Of a stretch of DNA of 64,000 bases, positions 23,471-35,819 are shown in pieces. The DNA lies in NCBI GenBank assembly GCA_029379385.1, contig CM055617.1, forward strand, positions 6,386,001 to 6,450,000, given 5' to 3'. The notes under the pieces are model-generated. The model was not told the origin of the DNA. It saw only the letters and a program-made list of their open reading frames with translations, and made no database searches. The translations under genes and the position numbers were made by a program. Numbering within the stretch: position 1 is the stretch's first letter; each line of letters begins with the position of its first letter. Origin of the DNA: Quillaja saponaria (taxonomy: Eukaryota; Streptophyta; Magnoliopsida; Fabales; Quillajaceae).

Positions 23471-23865
23471 TAAAATGGAGGTCTAAAATATATTAAAGTT
23501 GGTAACTTGCAGGTGTAGAATCAGTAGAAACAGACTTGGGCAATGATGAGGTAATAGTTAAAGGTGTGATTGAGCCTGCAAAGCTGGTTGATTATGTGTA
23601 CAAGAGGACCAAAAAACAAGCTTCCATTGTCAAGCATGAAGAGAAGAAGGATGAAGAGAAGAAAGAAGAGGAGAAGGAGGAAGAAAAGAAGGAAGAAGAG
23701 AAGAAAGAAGAAAAGAAAGAAGGTGAAGAAACCAAAGAAGAGGATGACAAGAAGTTTGATATAAAGAGAAGTGAGTATTGGCCATCTAGTAAACACCACC
23801 TTGACTATGGTTACTCCTCTCTGTTTTTCAGTGATGAAAACCCAAATGCTTGCTCTGTTATGTGA
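21681..23865 (+). CDS. Heavy metal-associated isoprenylated plant protein (HIPP), two HMA domains
   Basis: Five exons: 21681-21689, 21809-21947, 22061-22269, 23297-23387 and 23513-23865, all with GT..AG borders and matching phases, giving 266 residues. HMA domain 1 carries Cys34/Cys37 (MHCKAC) and HMA domain 2 carries Cys134/Cys137 (MHCEAC), the metal-binding pairs. Glu/Lys-rich linkers precede and follow each domain. The C-terminus is CSVM, a CaaX farnesylation signal that would tether the protein to membranes. Such proteins bind metals such as Cd, Cu or Zn and take part in stress responses; the metal here is unknown. The introns contain a 29-base G run and a GC-richer island. No lesion was seen. 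Confidence 0.9.
22785..22950. other. GC-richer island in HIPP intron 3
   Basis: About 165 bases of clearly higher GC content (CACGGGCTC, CTGCCCACTGCCCAG) lie inside an otherwise AT-rich intron. It has a short open frame but no recognised protein or RNA; it may be a small insertion. Confidence 0.3.
23430..23470 (+). repeat. T12-G29 homopolymer tract in HIPP intron 4
   Basis: Twelve T followed by 29 G, about 40 bases upstream of the exon 5 acceptor. It could form G-quadruplexes in the transcript or be an assembly artefact. Confidence 0.9.
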
Positions 23866-25750
23866 CCAACTATTTTGGGTAGATGCCTATGCAATCTTCT
23901 ATTTTTGTACGTGTAAACCTAAAAAACAAGATCATTTTGTAATAGTATGTGTTGGTATCTACGGCAGATTTTGGCCTAGAAATTTTTTGTTTTTTTTTCA
24001 CCCAAGGTAAATGAAGGCAATACTAAAGGCTTTAGGAAGAGAATGGCGATAAAATTTCTTGTAGTCACCTCGCTTTGCTCAAAATTCTTATGCATCAAGT
24101 GGTTGGACCACAAGAAAAACTTTAAGCTTAGGCACACACACAGAAGCAGAGGAAAAGGTACTGAAGTGTGCATATTGGTTGGTTAGGTCATATATCATAT
24201 TCAGTGCATTATTATTGGTGCAGTGGTACCAATACCATGATCGACTATGACTTGACCCTGAAAATTGTGGATAGTAACCTTCATTTCTATGTGTTTTCTT
24301 CTCTCTGTCCCATCCTAATTCCAAGTTAGGATGGGTTGCCTTTGAGCGAAAGAAACCCACCCTTGATACCAAAGTTCCTGCTAAGAAAGATGGAAGACCA
24401 CAATCCCACTTCAAGTGCAGAGTGATACCGAGGATGACATGGGTAAGGTCAGTCTTGAACACAAGATGTACTAGTATTGAATTCAATACCATGATTTTTA
24501 AAAAGGACTTAACTGACTGACTTAAGCTTCATGATCAAGTTTTTTGACAAGTTTAACACTACTTTCTACAAAATATGAAAAAGAAACTTGGAAACAATTA
24601 ACAAGTCATTCTGAGCCAAACTCAACTTTTTAAATGAAGAATCAAAAGTGCATCACTTCGCGAATAACAGATTTCAAACAGAAGTGTTGATAATGAAATT
24701 GGAGGTAAATGAGAGGATATGACTGACGGCAGAGGTGTTCTGTTCATTTGCAATGAACAAATGCTGCCAGCTATGAGGAGAAGAGAGAAAAAGAAAACAA
24801 AATCAAAGGTAACACTGCCTGCAATATCAAAGGTAGAGAGTGAAAACATTGCAGAATTGCAGGTACTCAAAGGATAAGGACTTGGAAAAGTTGTTGCAGG
24901 GAATCAATACCAAAAGAAATGCCATGCAATCATGCATGTAATCTCTTTAGAAAAAAATATATATATATAAATGAAGCCAAACAGCCTATATTTTGAAAAC
25001 TACATTCATTTTGAAAAGGATGCCAAAATTCCAATCTTTAGCTTTCATTTCAAAATAACGCAATGGAATAAAATATAAATGCATTTCTCCAAATATTGTA
25101 TTTGTTCTTTGACTTTTCTCTCTCTCTCTTTCCTATATACCTCAATGAAGCCAAATAGCCTATATTTTCATTTGGCTTTTAGTGGCTTGTCAACCGACTC
25201 ATCCAGAGTTTCATCAAGTCAAATATAGGCAGAAAGTGCAGCTCATACACAAACTGAGATCTAAAGGCTCAGCACCTGACAACCAGGACAGGCAGATGTT
25301 CAACTACCATCCCACGTGCAACCCTACTTATCTACCATAAAAGGGTCATCAGTTCACAGGGTTTAAGGCGCCCAGGAAAAAAAACAAAGAAAAGAAAAGC
25401 AGAAGGCCAAAATCATGAACCATGCACAAGAAGCAGAAAAGCAGAAAAACATGCCAATATGGTTGCATAAAGGGTGTCAAATAGATGAAACCATGAAAAT
25501 TGCTCTTCCAGCTTTACATTGATGATAGGATAATTGACATGATAGATTCATTGTTTCTTTTCTTTCTCAAAATTCCTAGGGTAGGAAAGTAAATTGTCAC
25601 ATCACTGACCATCAACCAATTGCATTTTAGTCTAAACTACAAGCTTCAGTTTCATCAGGTGATCCTTCTAGCCGAGCTCAGCAATTACCTCCTATAATTA
25701 TATTGACTAAATATGAAATTTTAAATCTACAAGGTCCGTATCATTTAGGT
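23866..25750. other. Intergenic between convergent HIPP and KINB2
   Basis: Contains the 3' UTRs of the two convergent genes. A short repeated phrase AATGAAGCCAAA.AGCCTATATTTT occurs at about 24970 and 25144. An open minus-strand frame at 24088-24492 shows no domain and is not supported as a gene. Confidence 0.45.
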
Positions 25751-28701
25751 TTACCTCTGCAAAGACTTGTATAGCACCACAGTGACATACTTGGCTAGAA
25801 ACCGATGAGTAGTACCAAGTGCAACCACTGAGGGGCCGCTCTTCCCTCTCTGCATGTAAAGATGATTAAGCACCACGTGTTGAGGTCTCGACAGAGGAGG
25901 TGGAATCTCCATGTTTGATGAAGGCATATTGAGCAGTGTCATTTGCAAGTGTGGAGGAACCAACGGTGGATCCTTTGAGTAATCTTCAGATCCAAGTTGC
26001 AAGTTGTTATAAGTAGAGTCCGGGGACTGTGGCGGTTCAAAGCCAGAAATGCTTTCAATGTCTTCTGGAACATAGTCCTGCAAATATTTAAAACATTCAT
26101 TCTCAATTTGGTTATCTATATCCTCGGACAAGCAACAATGATCTATCCATGTATGAATGATATGCAAAATGATCCAAACTACTACCCTACAGTATTCTCG
26201 CTAGGAGAACCAAGTTGCCTGCACACATGTGAATACCTTGCTATAATACCATGTAGAAACTCTTTAAAAGATAATAATGAGTTCCAACAGAAACAATATA
26301 TTAGTAAGCATTGAAAATTCTAAAAAACTTGTTAGAGAAAAGAAATCAGCATACGAATCAAACGAGTTTATTCTTCCCCCCGTTCCCACACCACATCTCT
26401 TTTTTTCATTTTCTTGAAAAAGAAGTAACTTCATAGTGTAGACATTCATTAGACACATAAACAAGCATGCAGAAATGAGCATGTGCATACACAAAGAGAG
26501 AGAGAGATAAAAGACCAGTTATTATTGCTAGAAAGGAATTTTCAATGACATGCTGATCATAAGCACTTATTTAGAAAAAAAGAAGATAATCAGCATTAAA
26601 AATGGCAAGCTCTATACTTACGAGTCCATTTGATAAAGTTTCTAATGAAAAGAGTCTAGGTTATCAAGTCAAACAAATATTGATTCCTTTTCACAAACTG
26701 TTTTCAATTCCTAAATCATAATTACGTAACTACTACTTCCAATTTTATATGCAGTTACTCTTATCTAGTTCTTGTGAAACAGATGTTGAGCCTGCTGAGA
26801 AGGATATCCATACTTTTGTATTCCTGATTTAACATCAAATACAAAAAAGGAGAGCAAATGTTACAAGTACACAGTCTATTTGAATGAAGAACATCATAAA
26901 CCAATAATATTGCCGAGAAAAACATGAAAAATTGGCATTTTAGGAAATTCTAAAAGTTGATAACTTAATATAGCTTGAAAATTACATTTTGTATTCATAT
27001 AGTGGTGACATACTTTTAATAGTACACTGATAAAATGAAATTTTAAATAGTAGTGTTGATTTCAGTCATGATAATAACAAACATAACACTTTATGCAAGA
27101 GCATCTAAGAGGACAGTCAGACTAATTCTGCTCAAACACAGAATCCATCAAAGGAAAAGTACCTGCAAGTCCAAAATATTGTAAGCATTTCCAGCATCAT
27201 CTTGGGCCCATGGCAAGTCAGGAGCATACCTCCACTGTCCATCAACAATAAACCTGTATTGGTAAATACCAGATGGCAGTACCTTCATTATAGTGAAGTC
27301 TTTTCCTGATCTCTGCAATGGCATTCTGATCAACAAGGTATCAGAAACCTACCAGTACTTACAGCAGTTCAAATTGAAAAAGATATTAGGTTTTTGAACC
27401 TTGTTTTCCAATTATCCCATGATCCCTCCACAGCTACATCCTTTCCATCATAGCTCCAAGTAATCATTGTAGGAATGCCTTGCTCATTGCATATATCTTC
27501 ATATCCCGAATTAGTTTGCATCCATGAATGACTTGGGACATGCATTTCATCAGGTCTTTGTAGTGGAATCACAGGGACCTTGACAAAAAAGAAGTGGGGA
27601 TGGGTTGTGTAATGATGAAAACTGTGGTTTCTAGAATATGCGTAGGAGCAGTCATCAAAATGAACAAGAAGCAAGTACATGTACTTAATATCATCATATT
27701 TTATGTAAAAACAGGGTTTTTAAAAATAAAAAGCATTTAGTCTTGTATCAAAAGGTTTTGCTATAATGCCAGTCCAAGGAATCTCAAAATGACTTCAGAC
27801 AGGAATCAATGCACTAAAACTACCACTTAAAATAAGAATTTGCAATACCAAAATGTTTCCATTGGTAAAGCCCCAGGTAGTCTCAATGTTTGATTTGGAC
27901 TAGAATACCGAGAACAGTATCCTCCAGTAATCTACATACCATGAGCAAGTTCATAACAACATACAGCAAAAGGAAACTTCAACTTGGTTCCACATACACT
28001 ATAAACTCTGAACCTTGTAAGAGTGACCATATAGTTTCATATCCGCTTCTACATGTCAATGATCCGAAATAGGAGTTCATCACAGAAAACACACCAAGTA
28101 AATGGACAGAGAAGTTATCAGATAATCAAAGGGCGCTGGAACTTTAATATCCACATTTTTGGATTTGCACAAAAAAAAAACTACTGTGCGGCAAAAGAGA
28201 AATATATGGCATAAAGACTCCAAATATCTCCATTAAATAAAAATTCCTTTACACTAAGCAATAATTCAACTCATGAAGCCCTACAAAAACCATTCTTGAG
28301 TTTCCAAACATAAACATATGTTTTTTCTAATTAAAACCTGTGAATTATTACCTTCGATTCGATTACTAATTTAGCATAGTCCACACTCAGACAAAGGAAA
28401 AAGAAGCAATTTTCAACCTTCGATGTAAAATATAAACCGATTTAAGAAAATATTACAACTTGCAAGAGGAGAATGACAGGAAACTCACTTGTGGAGCGAA
28501 CATCAATGGTGACTGGGTGGCTCTAGGGCTAGGAGGTGGGGACTGACCCATCAACTCAGAAGAAGCACGATGCGCATGGTATCCAACGTGTGCCCCAACC
28601 CCATCTGGTGCAACCATGCCCTCTTGCACACTACTGCCACCTTCTTCCTCAGCTGCAGATGAGCTACCATCCCAGTCTTCCCTCCCATTAACATTCCCCA
28701 T
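25751..28701 (-). CDS. KINB2: SnRK1 regulatory subunit beta-2 (AKINbeta2)
   Basis: Four coding exons on the minus strand: 28489-28701, 27400-27578, 27163-27325 and 25751-26077; phases match and the product is 293 residues. The N-terminus MGNVNG is an N-myristoylation signal, followed by an acidic/Ser stretch and [21 protein letters not shown], typical of KINbeta2. The AMPK-type glycogen-binding (CBM48-like) domain spans about residues 104-185 ([21 protein letters not shown]). The C-terminal ASC domain, about 205-293, ends [29 protein letters not shown] and binds the kinase and gamma subunits. It scaffolds the SnRK1 energy-sensing kinase at membranes. A 3' splice site CTCAG just upstream of the ATG suggests a 5' UTR intron. 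Closest by recall to At4g16360. No lesion was seen. Confidence 0.95.
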
Positions 28702-29670
28702 CGTTAATACTTCTCCACTGAGGAAAAGACAAACAAAAAAAGCAAACCCACTTATAAAAATCTCAAATTTGATCCCCAATAATAACTATAGTATTACCCA
28801 ACTGTAAAATTAAGAAATTGAGACGGAAAATCCAGAGCTACACCCATTTGAGAGAAACTAGTTCCAAGAAAAAACAGGGTAAAAAATAATAACAAAACCC
28901 AAAATTTATAACTTTAAGAAGAAGCACTTAGCAGCACTACCGAGAAAGAAAAGTGAACGTCAATTACATTATTTCCGACGAGTTTGGAAGATCCAATGGT
29001 GGCCCAATGATGTTGGTGTTGTGTGGGATGGTCGTCACTTCATCATATTGACAAAGTCTTTTCCTTGCCTTCAATTTATTTTCAAGATGCTGCTTGCTTA
29101 GTCTCTCTCTACCAAACGTCACACAGATACACTTTTCCTTTCGACCAAACAAATGTGGTCAAGTATCTTGCTATAACTCTTCTCATAGAATTATTTTCTT
29201 CCTCTTCAACTTCTTCTTGTTTATACTTTCTCCTTCAAAGAAGAATTACATTTTGAGTTGAATAATTTTTTGTACTGATAATTGTTTTTGCTACTAATTA
29301 AACTTAAAAACTTCTAATAACTTCTCATAATGAAATAATAAATTATGAAAATTGTAACTAATTTTTCTTATCACATTTATATTACATGATTTTTTTTCAC
29401 ATTATTTATGCATAAATTTTTTAAAAAATAATTACATATTTTTATGGGAAAATACATATTATTTTAGAAAAGGTTACAAATTCAAAAAATAGAAAATACT
29501 AAATAATATAGTTACTTTAGCTTTGTGAATTTATCTTCTAATGTAACAATTGGAATTATGAGGAGATATTATAAATCATGAAGCAAAATAGATTAAATGC
29601 ATATATATATTTTTGTGAATGTTAGAGATTTTTTTATTTAACGATCATTAAATTGATAAAAAATTTATTT
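28702..29670. other. KINB2 upstream region
   Basis: Holds the 5' leader and promoter of KINB2, then AT-rich DNA. A plus-strand open frame at 29023-29256 looks like chance. Confidence 0.4.
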
Positions 29671-29679
29671 TTCATAGCT

Positions 29680-31420
29680 TCTTTAATGAAATCCTCTCCT
29701 AATACTTAACAACATAATCAATCATAAAAAATTCACAAAGTCATGATAACCTAATATTAAGATTTCTTCATAGCAAAAAAATAAAAAGAAAAAAGAAAAC
29801 CTAGCACAAGATTTCTTTTTCACCTTTGGGTCTTTCAGATATGGCCCACCTTGTTTGTAGGCCTACTCCACCAACTACATAATATGCACTATGCCCTGCA
29901 ATTAAGAAAATGACATCACCTTTCAAGTATTTGACGATCATAAAATTTATGAAAATTTATTTTTCATAACTTCTTTAAAAGAGATTTGAAGAAAATCCTC
30001 TCCTAATACTTAATAACATAATCAATCATACAAAATTCACAAAAGTCATGATAACCGAGTACTAAGATTTTTTCATAGCAAAAAAAACACAAAAAAACCT
30101 AGTACAAGATTTCTTTTTCACCTTAGGGTCTTTCAGTTATGGCCTGTATCGTTCGTAGGCCTATTCCACCACTTACATAATATGGGCTATGCCTTGCAAT
30201 TAAGGAAAGGGCATTGCCTTTCAAGTATTTAACTATCACATAATTTATAAAAATTTATTTTTCATTGCTTCTTTAAACCTAGTACAAGATTTCTTTTTCG
30301 CCTTTGGGGTCTTTTAGTTATGGCTCGCCTTGTTCGCAAGCCTATTCCACCATCTACATAATATGGGCTTTAGTTATGGCTCGCCTTGTTCGCAAGCCTA
30401 TTCCACCATCTACATAATATGGGCTATGCCCTGCAACTAAGTAAAGGGCATTGTCTTTCAAGAATTTGACGACCATAACATTTATAAAAAAATTATTTTT
30501 CATAGCTTTTTAAAAAGAGATTCGAATGAAAAGAAAACCTCTCCTAATACTTAAAAACATAATCAATAATAAAAAAAATTCATAAAGGCCATGATAACCT
30601 AGTACTAAGATTTCTTCATAGTCACAAAAAAAAAATGTAAAAGATTTCTTTACCTTTGGGGTCTTTTAGTTATGGCCAGCCTTGTTAGCTGGCTTATTCC
30701 ACCAACTACATAATATGGGTTATGCCTTGCATTAAGGAAATGGCATTGTCTTTCAAGTATTTGACGATCACAAAATTTATAAAAATTTTATTTTTCATTG
30801 TTTCGTTAAATGAAATTCGAACGAAAACCTCTCCTAATAATTTAATTAAAAACATAATCAATCAAAAATATTCACAAAGGTCATGATAACCTAGTACTAA
30901 GATTTCTTCATAGCAAAAAATAAAAATAAAAAAATAAAATAAAAAAAATAAAAAGAAAAGAAAGCCTAGTACAAGATTTCTTTTTCACCTTTAGGGTCTC
31001 CTGGTTATGGCCCACCTTGTTGGCAAGCCTATTCCACCAACTACATAATATGGGCTATGCTATGTAATTAAAGAAAGGACATTACCTTTCGAAGTATCCC
31101 ACAATCAAAACATTTATAAAGTATTTATTTTTCATAGCTTTTTTAAAAGAGATTCGAATGAAAAGAAAACCTCTCCTAATACTTGAAAACATAATCAATC
31201 ATAAAGAATTCACAAAGATCATGATAACCTAGTACTAAGATTTCTTCATAGAAAAAAAAAAAAAAACCTAGTACAATATATTTTTTTACCTTTGGGGTCT
31301 TTGAGTTATGGCCCGCCTTGTTCGCAGGCCTAGTCCACCAACTACATAATATGGGCTATGCCCTACCATAAAGAAAGGGCACCGCCTTTCAAGAATTTGA
31401 CTTCTTTTTCGGCAATATAA
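29680..31420. repeat. Tandem array of about 300-bp units
   Basis: At least five to six diverged copies of a unit of about 300-340 bases. Each holds AAGATTTCTTTTTCACCTTTGGGGTCTTT-like sequence (seen near 29808, 30109, 30285, 30640, 30975 and 31275), then GCCTATTCCACCA.CTACATAATATGGGCTATGCC, TTTCAAGTATTTGACGATCA, CTCTCCTAATACTTAA and CATGATAACCTAGTACTAAG. Spacings vary by indels and poly-A expansion. No gene is in the array; it separates the KINB2 promoter from the mtACP gene. Confidence 0.85.
30314..30425. repeat. 56-bp exact duplication inside the array
   Basis: The segment starting TTAGTTATGGCTCGCC at 30314 is repeated at 30370 with no visible change, a much younger event than the 300-bp units around it. 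Confidence 0.8.
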
Positions 31421-32321
31421 CAAACACATAGCGACATAAACCGACCGGTGGCAACTTTCAATTGTATCAGACCAAATTCCAAGCCAGCCGCTAAGCTCGT
31501 GAGTGCCCACTTCCTATCGCTGCTGCGTTATTTCTTTGACCTTGCGTCTTACACTGATTTGAATAGTTCTTTTGTCATATTCAATTCTTTGCAGATAAAG
31601 TGTTTGTGATATTGTCCAAATGAACAATGATATTGCAAAGTTGATCCTGTAATTAGAGAATGCCTTTTAGTCTGTTTGGTTCAAACAAGATTTTTTTTTT
31701 TTTTTTGCAGAAGAAAGTTTTAAATCATTTATACTTTTCTGCATGGTGCACAACTTGCTGTTCAGTTTCCAAATTCCAAATTTTTAACCATGTATACTAG
31801 AATGATAAGTTCTTGATGTTCATCCCATTTTAATTGATTTGGTTCAATTGGATATAAGAAAGTAATAAGATCTCTGTCACGTGCTTGTTCTGTTTGCCAC
31901 TCATAACAATGAGCTTCTTGGAAGTTTCCCTTGATTTGATGTGCTATATACAGTTTATTATGTCAATCACACACTATCCCTTGGTGATATGATTTGTGTT
32001 TGTCAATGAATAAACTATAGCTGATTTCTATCCTACATTGGGTTTTTCTTAGAAATTTAGCTAGAATCTATACTGCTCAACCCAACTGTTGCTTGAATGT
32101 CCCTATGCTCTCATCCGTAAGTGAAATTGCATATTTCCTATTGTATCCATTTATGTTGTAGTAACTACTTAAAAGAAAGTTCAGTGCACTGTTTTCAATG
32201 AGAGCGTGAAGGGGTGAATCCTGCTTTTCACCCTCCTACTCTGTTGAGATACACATTTTCTGTGGTTTGATTTGTATGCATTCAGTGAAATAGCGTTTTG
32301 TTGATTTACAGATTCTTGAAA
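31421..32321 (+). promoter_or_regulatory. 5' region of mtACP gene with leader intron
   Basis: The coding ATG is preceded by TTGATTTACAG, a 3' splice site 11 bases upstream, so a non-coding first exon lies upstream, perhaps near 31500-31560. Its exact donor could not be fixed. Confidence 0.45.
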
Positions 32322-32868
32322 ATGCAAAGCATCAGAAATTCCATCTTGAGTTACGTGAAGGTGAGGAGGTCAATTGGAAGGTCGTTGTTAACCAAGGATG
32401 AGAATGTGCTCATGCAAATAAGCCAGTGGATGTGCTCAACAACTGGTAGCACCCTTGACCAAAATCAGATAAACGAGCGTGTGATTGGACTTGTTAAGAA
32501 GTTTGATAAAACTGAGGCTTCTATGGTACATGATTGATGGTTATTATTTAAAATTTTCCAATTTATCCATCAGCGTTTATATTATTAGAAAGATGGACAA
32601 CCAATTATCAATTAATGGTGATTAAACAATTCTTTCTGGGGAAGTATGATGCTAATTTCACTTGACCCTTGAACAGGTTACTGAAACAGCTGATTTTCAG
32701 AAAGACTTAAGCCTTGACAGCTTAGACAGGGTGGAGCTCGTTATGGCTTTTGAGGAAGAGTTCTCCATTGAAATCCCTGAGGAGAAAGCAGATAAGCTCA
32801 CTTGCTGTGCCGATGTTGCTAAATACATTGTTTCTGAAGCAGAGAAAGAAAATGTAGAAAAGTCCTGA
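32322..32868 (+). CDS. MTACP3: Mitochondrial acyl carrier protein (mtACP3-like)
   Basis: Two coding exons, 32322-32525 and 32677-32868, 131 residues. The first part is a basic Ser/Arg-rich mitochondrial presequence ([20 protein letters not shown]). The ACP domain carries Ser83 in DSLDRVEL, the 4'-phosphopantetheine attachment site, and ends [17 protein letters not shown], which matches the mtACP3 type more than mtACP1/2. It carries acyl chains in mitochondrial fatty acid and lipoate synthesis and may be linked to complex I or Fe-S assembly. A further in-frame ATG at 32298 lies in the presumed leader intron and is rejected. The gene is intact. Confidence 0.93.
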
Positions 32869-33382
32869 CCCCTGATTGTTATGCTTGGGACAAGTCAATG
32901 TTTTCCATGAAGGTTTGAGCATCTTTTTGGTTTTCTTCTTTTATCAAGTCAGAGAATGTTAGATTTTGGTTGACCTTGAGGTTGCTTAAAAAAAAGTAGT
33001 TGTCAAAGAATATCTACAAATTTCTTCTGGAACATATAATTCTGTTATGCTATGCAGAAAATTTACTTCCATGAGCATCAAAACTGTCAAATGGTCCCAT
33101 ATTGATTGATTGTATGTCCTTTTAGTATTCTTCGTTCGTAGTTTTCTGTATAACAAGTACTACAATTTTACATATATGATGTGTCACGCACAATTCTCAT
33201 ACACTACCTCACACAAGTTTGCAATTGACGTACAGAAACAACCCGGGATAGGGATTTTTTTTGTGGGGCATGGGGACCGGGGGTTAGGGGAAGGGTGAGG
33301 CTGATGTTTAAAACCATTGAAACTCAATGCTGTGACTGCAGCGCCATCTTGGTGAGTCATGGTATGTAACTCGAGATGTTGA
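32869..33382. other. 3' flank between mtACP and the Ole e 1 gene
   Basis: 3' UTRs of convergent genes. A short G-rich patch (GGGGACCGGGGGTTAGGGG) lies near 33270. No further gene. Confidence 0.45.
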
Positions 33383-34203
33383 TCATCTTGGTATCTGCAG
33401 CATCTGTTTCTCCCCGCTCCCTTTTCTTTTGCATGAATGCAAATGTTTGGATGTCAAATGCATGAACCTGATGCTTCCAGCACTGTAAGTACGGATGCCT
33501 CTCCCAAAAGATGATAGTTGAATTCCTTTGTGTCTCTTAACATATGCTGGTTTGCAATGTGACTTCTTTGGTATACGAAGAACTTTAACTGAACATATTT
33601 TTTCTAAATTGGGAATTGCATGAAGGTGGGAAGGGATATCAATGATATAATCTCCATTGTCATCTGTGATTCCTTGTGCTACACTTGATTTGCCTTTCTT
33701 CCCGCTGATATGGCAGTTGGCAGCAACCAACACTTCTGCATAGATTTTTGAATGAACCAAAAATTTATGAAAATAGTTATGTTAGGAGAATTCGTATATG
33801 TATTCTCATGCATGTATTTCACAACAAAAATCTGATTACAACGTCAACCGGAGCATCCATGGTCGAGGTTCTAAACATGATTGGACATAATGATCATGAA
33901 ATTTAATTGTAACAGAGCATAAATAGAAAGAATGATCATCAAATAGTAATGAAGAACCTGGTATAGGCCATGCATGAAGTGATCAGCTTCACCATGCAAA
34001 CAAGCTTCACAATGAACTGAACCGGTGAATAGGACAGTGGATAGCTTCTCCTCTCCATAACCAGCCATTTGCAGAAACTCTTGCTGGCTGGGCAATTCAA
34101 AAAACGGATTCTCCTGTCCGGTGACTGGAGATCCATGGAAGAAGATGAAGCAAAGCAATAATAGCATCATGACAAGATTGTGGCAACAGCAAGAGTAGCT
34201 CAT
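33383..34203 (-). CDS. Pollen Ole e 1/extensin-like secreted protein, frameshifted
   Basis: Two exons on the minus strand: 33958-34203 and 33383-33735. Exon 1 starts with a signal peptide (LVMMLLLLCFIFF, cut near VTGQ) and reaches VHCEACLHGEAD. Exon 2 encodes VLVAANCHISGKKG, IDIPSHLHAIPNLEKICSVK and SAGSIRF, typical of the Ole e 1-like beta-barrel with conserved Cys. Between them the frame is off by one: the family motif HAWPIP is present in the shifted frame from about 33980. Loss of one A around GATCAC (about 33978-33983) would explain it. Either a recent lesion or a base-calling error. Arabidopsis At5g47635 is the likely counterpart. The product should be secreted; its role is unknown. Confidence 0.75.
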
Positions 34204-35819
34204 CTTCTTTTATGCTTTTGTGCATATATTGTTTATCCAACCTTGTCAGTTTTACACAGGAAAATAGTTGAACCCAGAGACAATAGAAGAAACATGGTAT
34301 AGGTTTTATAAGGCAACACATTCTTTCATTTTGGTACAAATGCAACACAATCTTTCGTTTATGCGCTTTTCCTACCCACTTAATTTTAGCCTTCTAGTCT
34401 GACTAGCTTTAGCATTGTAATTACAACTTTGCCCACCAATAAATTTGTAATTAATACTCTCTCATTTTATCTATTAAAAAAAATATGACAATAAACAAGA
34501 TGAGTTAAGATTCAACTTATTATGAATTTGTTAAAATAAATCTAATTCAACTTTGATCAGTCTCAACATAGTCAAAATCTTCTGATTTTATCTCAACTTA
34601 ATGGATCTTAATCATATTCGAATTTGATATGACTAGGAATTAATTTGTCAACTATTAACCAAAAAAAAAAAAGGGACAATATATATAGAAATTCAAAATG
34701 CAAATAGAAGGGTAGATTTGTACTTGATGCTGTTCTCCACGAGGTTAAGGTGGGAAATTAGAAGAAACAAAGAAGTTGGAAGTTGGTAGGTAGCCTAATC
34801 TTATCATTTACGTATTCTATTTAATCAAACAAGTTTTTATGCGTAATACAAAATAGTTTACCAAGCTTTAAGCAGGGACACGTCCATTGTTTTAGTTTTT
34901 CACTAAGCTTGCCCGCAAACCCTTTCTCTCTATTGTCAAGGCTGTCCCAACTATCTTCATCTGCACAATTCTAGTTCCAGTTGTACCTCCCTCAAAATCT
35001 TCTATTGTCCCTTAATATAACAATTTATAAGTTATAGTTATTGAGATTTAGAACGAAAATACATTAATTCTCCCATGCAATTTAATCAATGAATTCATTG
35101 CATTTTCATTTATCTTAGTCGTACGTGATAATCACAACAACAATATAATAAAACAAAGATTATAATTGAATTTAGTGAACATCATAATTGATTAAGAAGT
35201 TGTGATAATTTTTTTTTATCCAAAAGATGTTGTAAACTTTTATTTCTAATTTAAATTAAAAAAGATTTATTATATTTTGACTGCTAAATAGGCTAAAAAA
35301 TTTAATGAGTTAGATAAAATATAAAAATGGGTGGAGAATTTGTTGCAAAAAAATAAATAAAAAATTCATCAACCTAATTTCTTTTTTTGATAAATGTGTA
35401 TTGTATCACTTTTTTTCTCCCTTTAAAGTTTATGTTTCAAAATTAATTAAAAAAATAGAATAAACAATATTCTTTTGATAATACAAAATCCCTAAAATCT
35501 GAATTTTAAGATTATATAGTTAAAAAACAGAATTCAACATCGCATTGAAACCAAAACAGATAGAGGGTGGAGCTTCAAACTAGGTGTAGGAGAATAAAAG
35601 GGCAATTCATGAACAAAGAAGCCAAGGACATCATGTTGTGCTGGACTTGCAACTTGCAAGGCCATGAGAAGGATTTGACAAGCTGCATACATTATTCCAA
35701 AGCAAATTTCATTTTGATTCATGCACTTCTTGTACACATAATGAATCAAAAAAATATGATTGAAGTTGTTACAATATAGTTTTTTGAATGGTATAAACCT
35801 TGACGGCTGATTATAGGGA
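34204..35819. other. Intergenic, no gene seen
   Basis: AT-rich spacer with a G/A-rich patch near 34740. In recalled Arabidopsis order an NF-YB gene would sit here, but no CBF/NF-Y histone-fold sequence is visible. Confidence 0.45.

Noticed and set aside
24088..24492. Open minus-strand frame of 134 codons
   Set aside because: No domain, no exon signals, and composition unlike coding DNA of the neighbours.
32298..32321. Upstream in-frame ATG for the mtACP gene
   Set aside because: It lies before the 3' splice site TTACAG at 32310, so it is in the presumed leader intron; the ATG at 32322 starts a good presequence.
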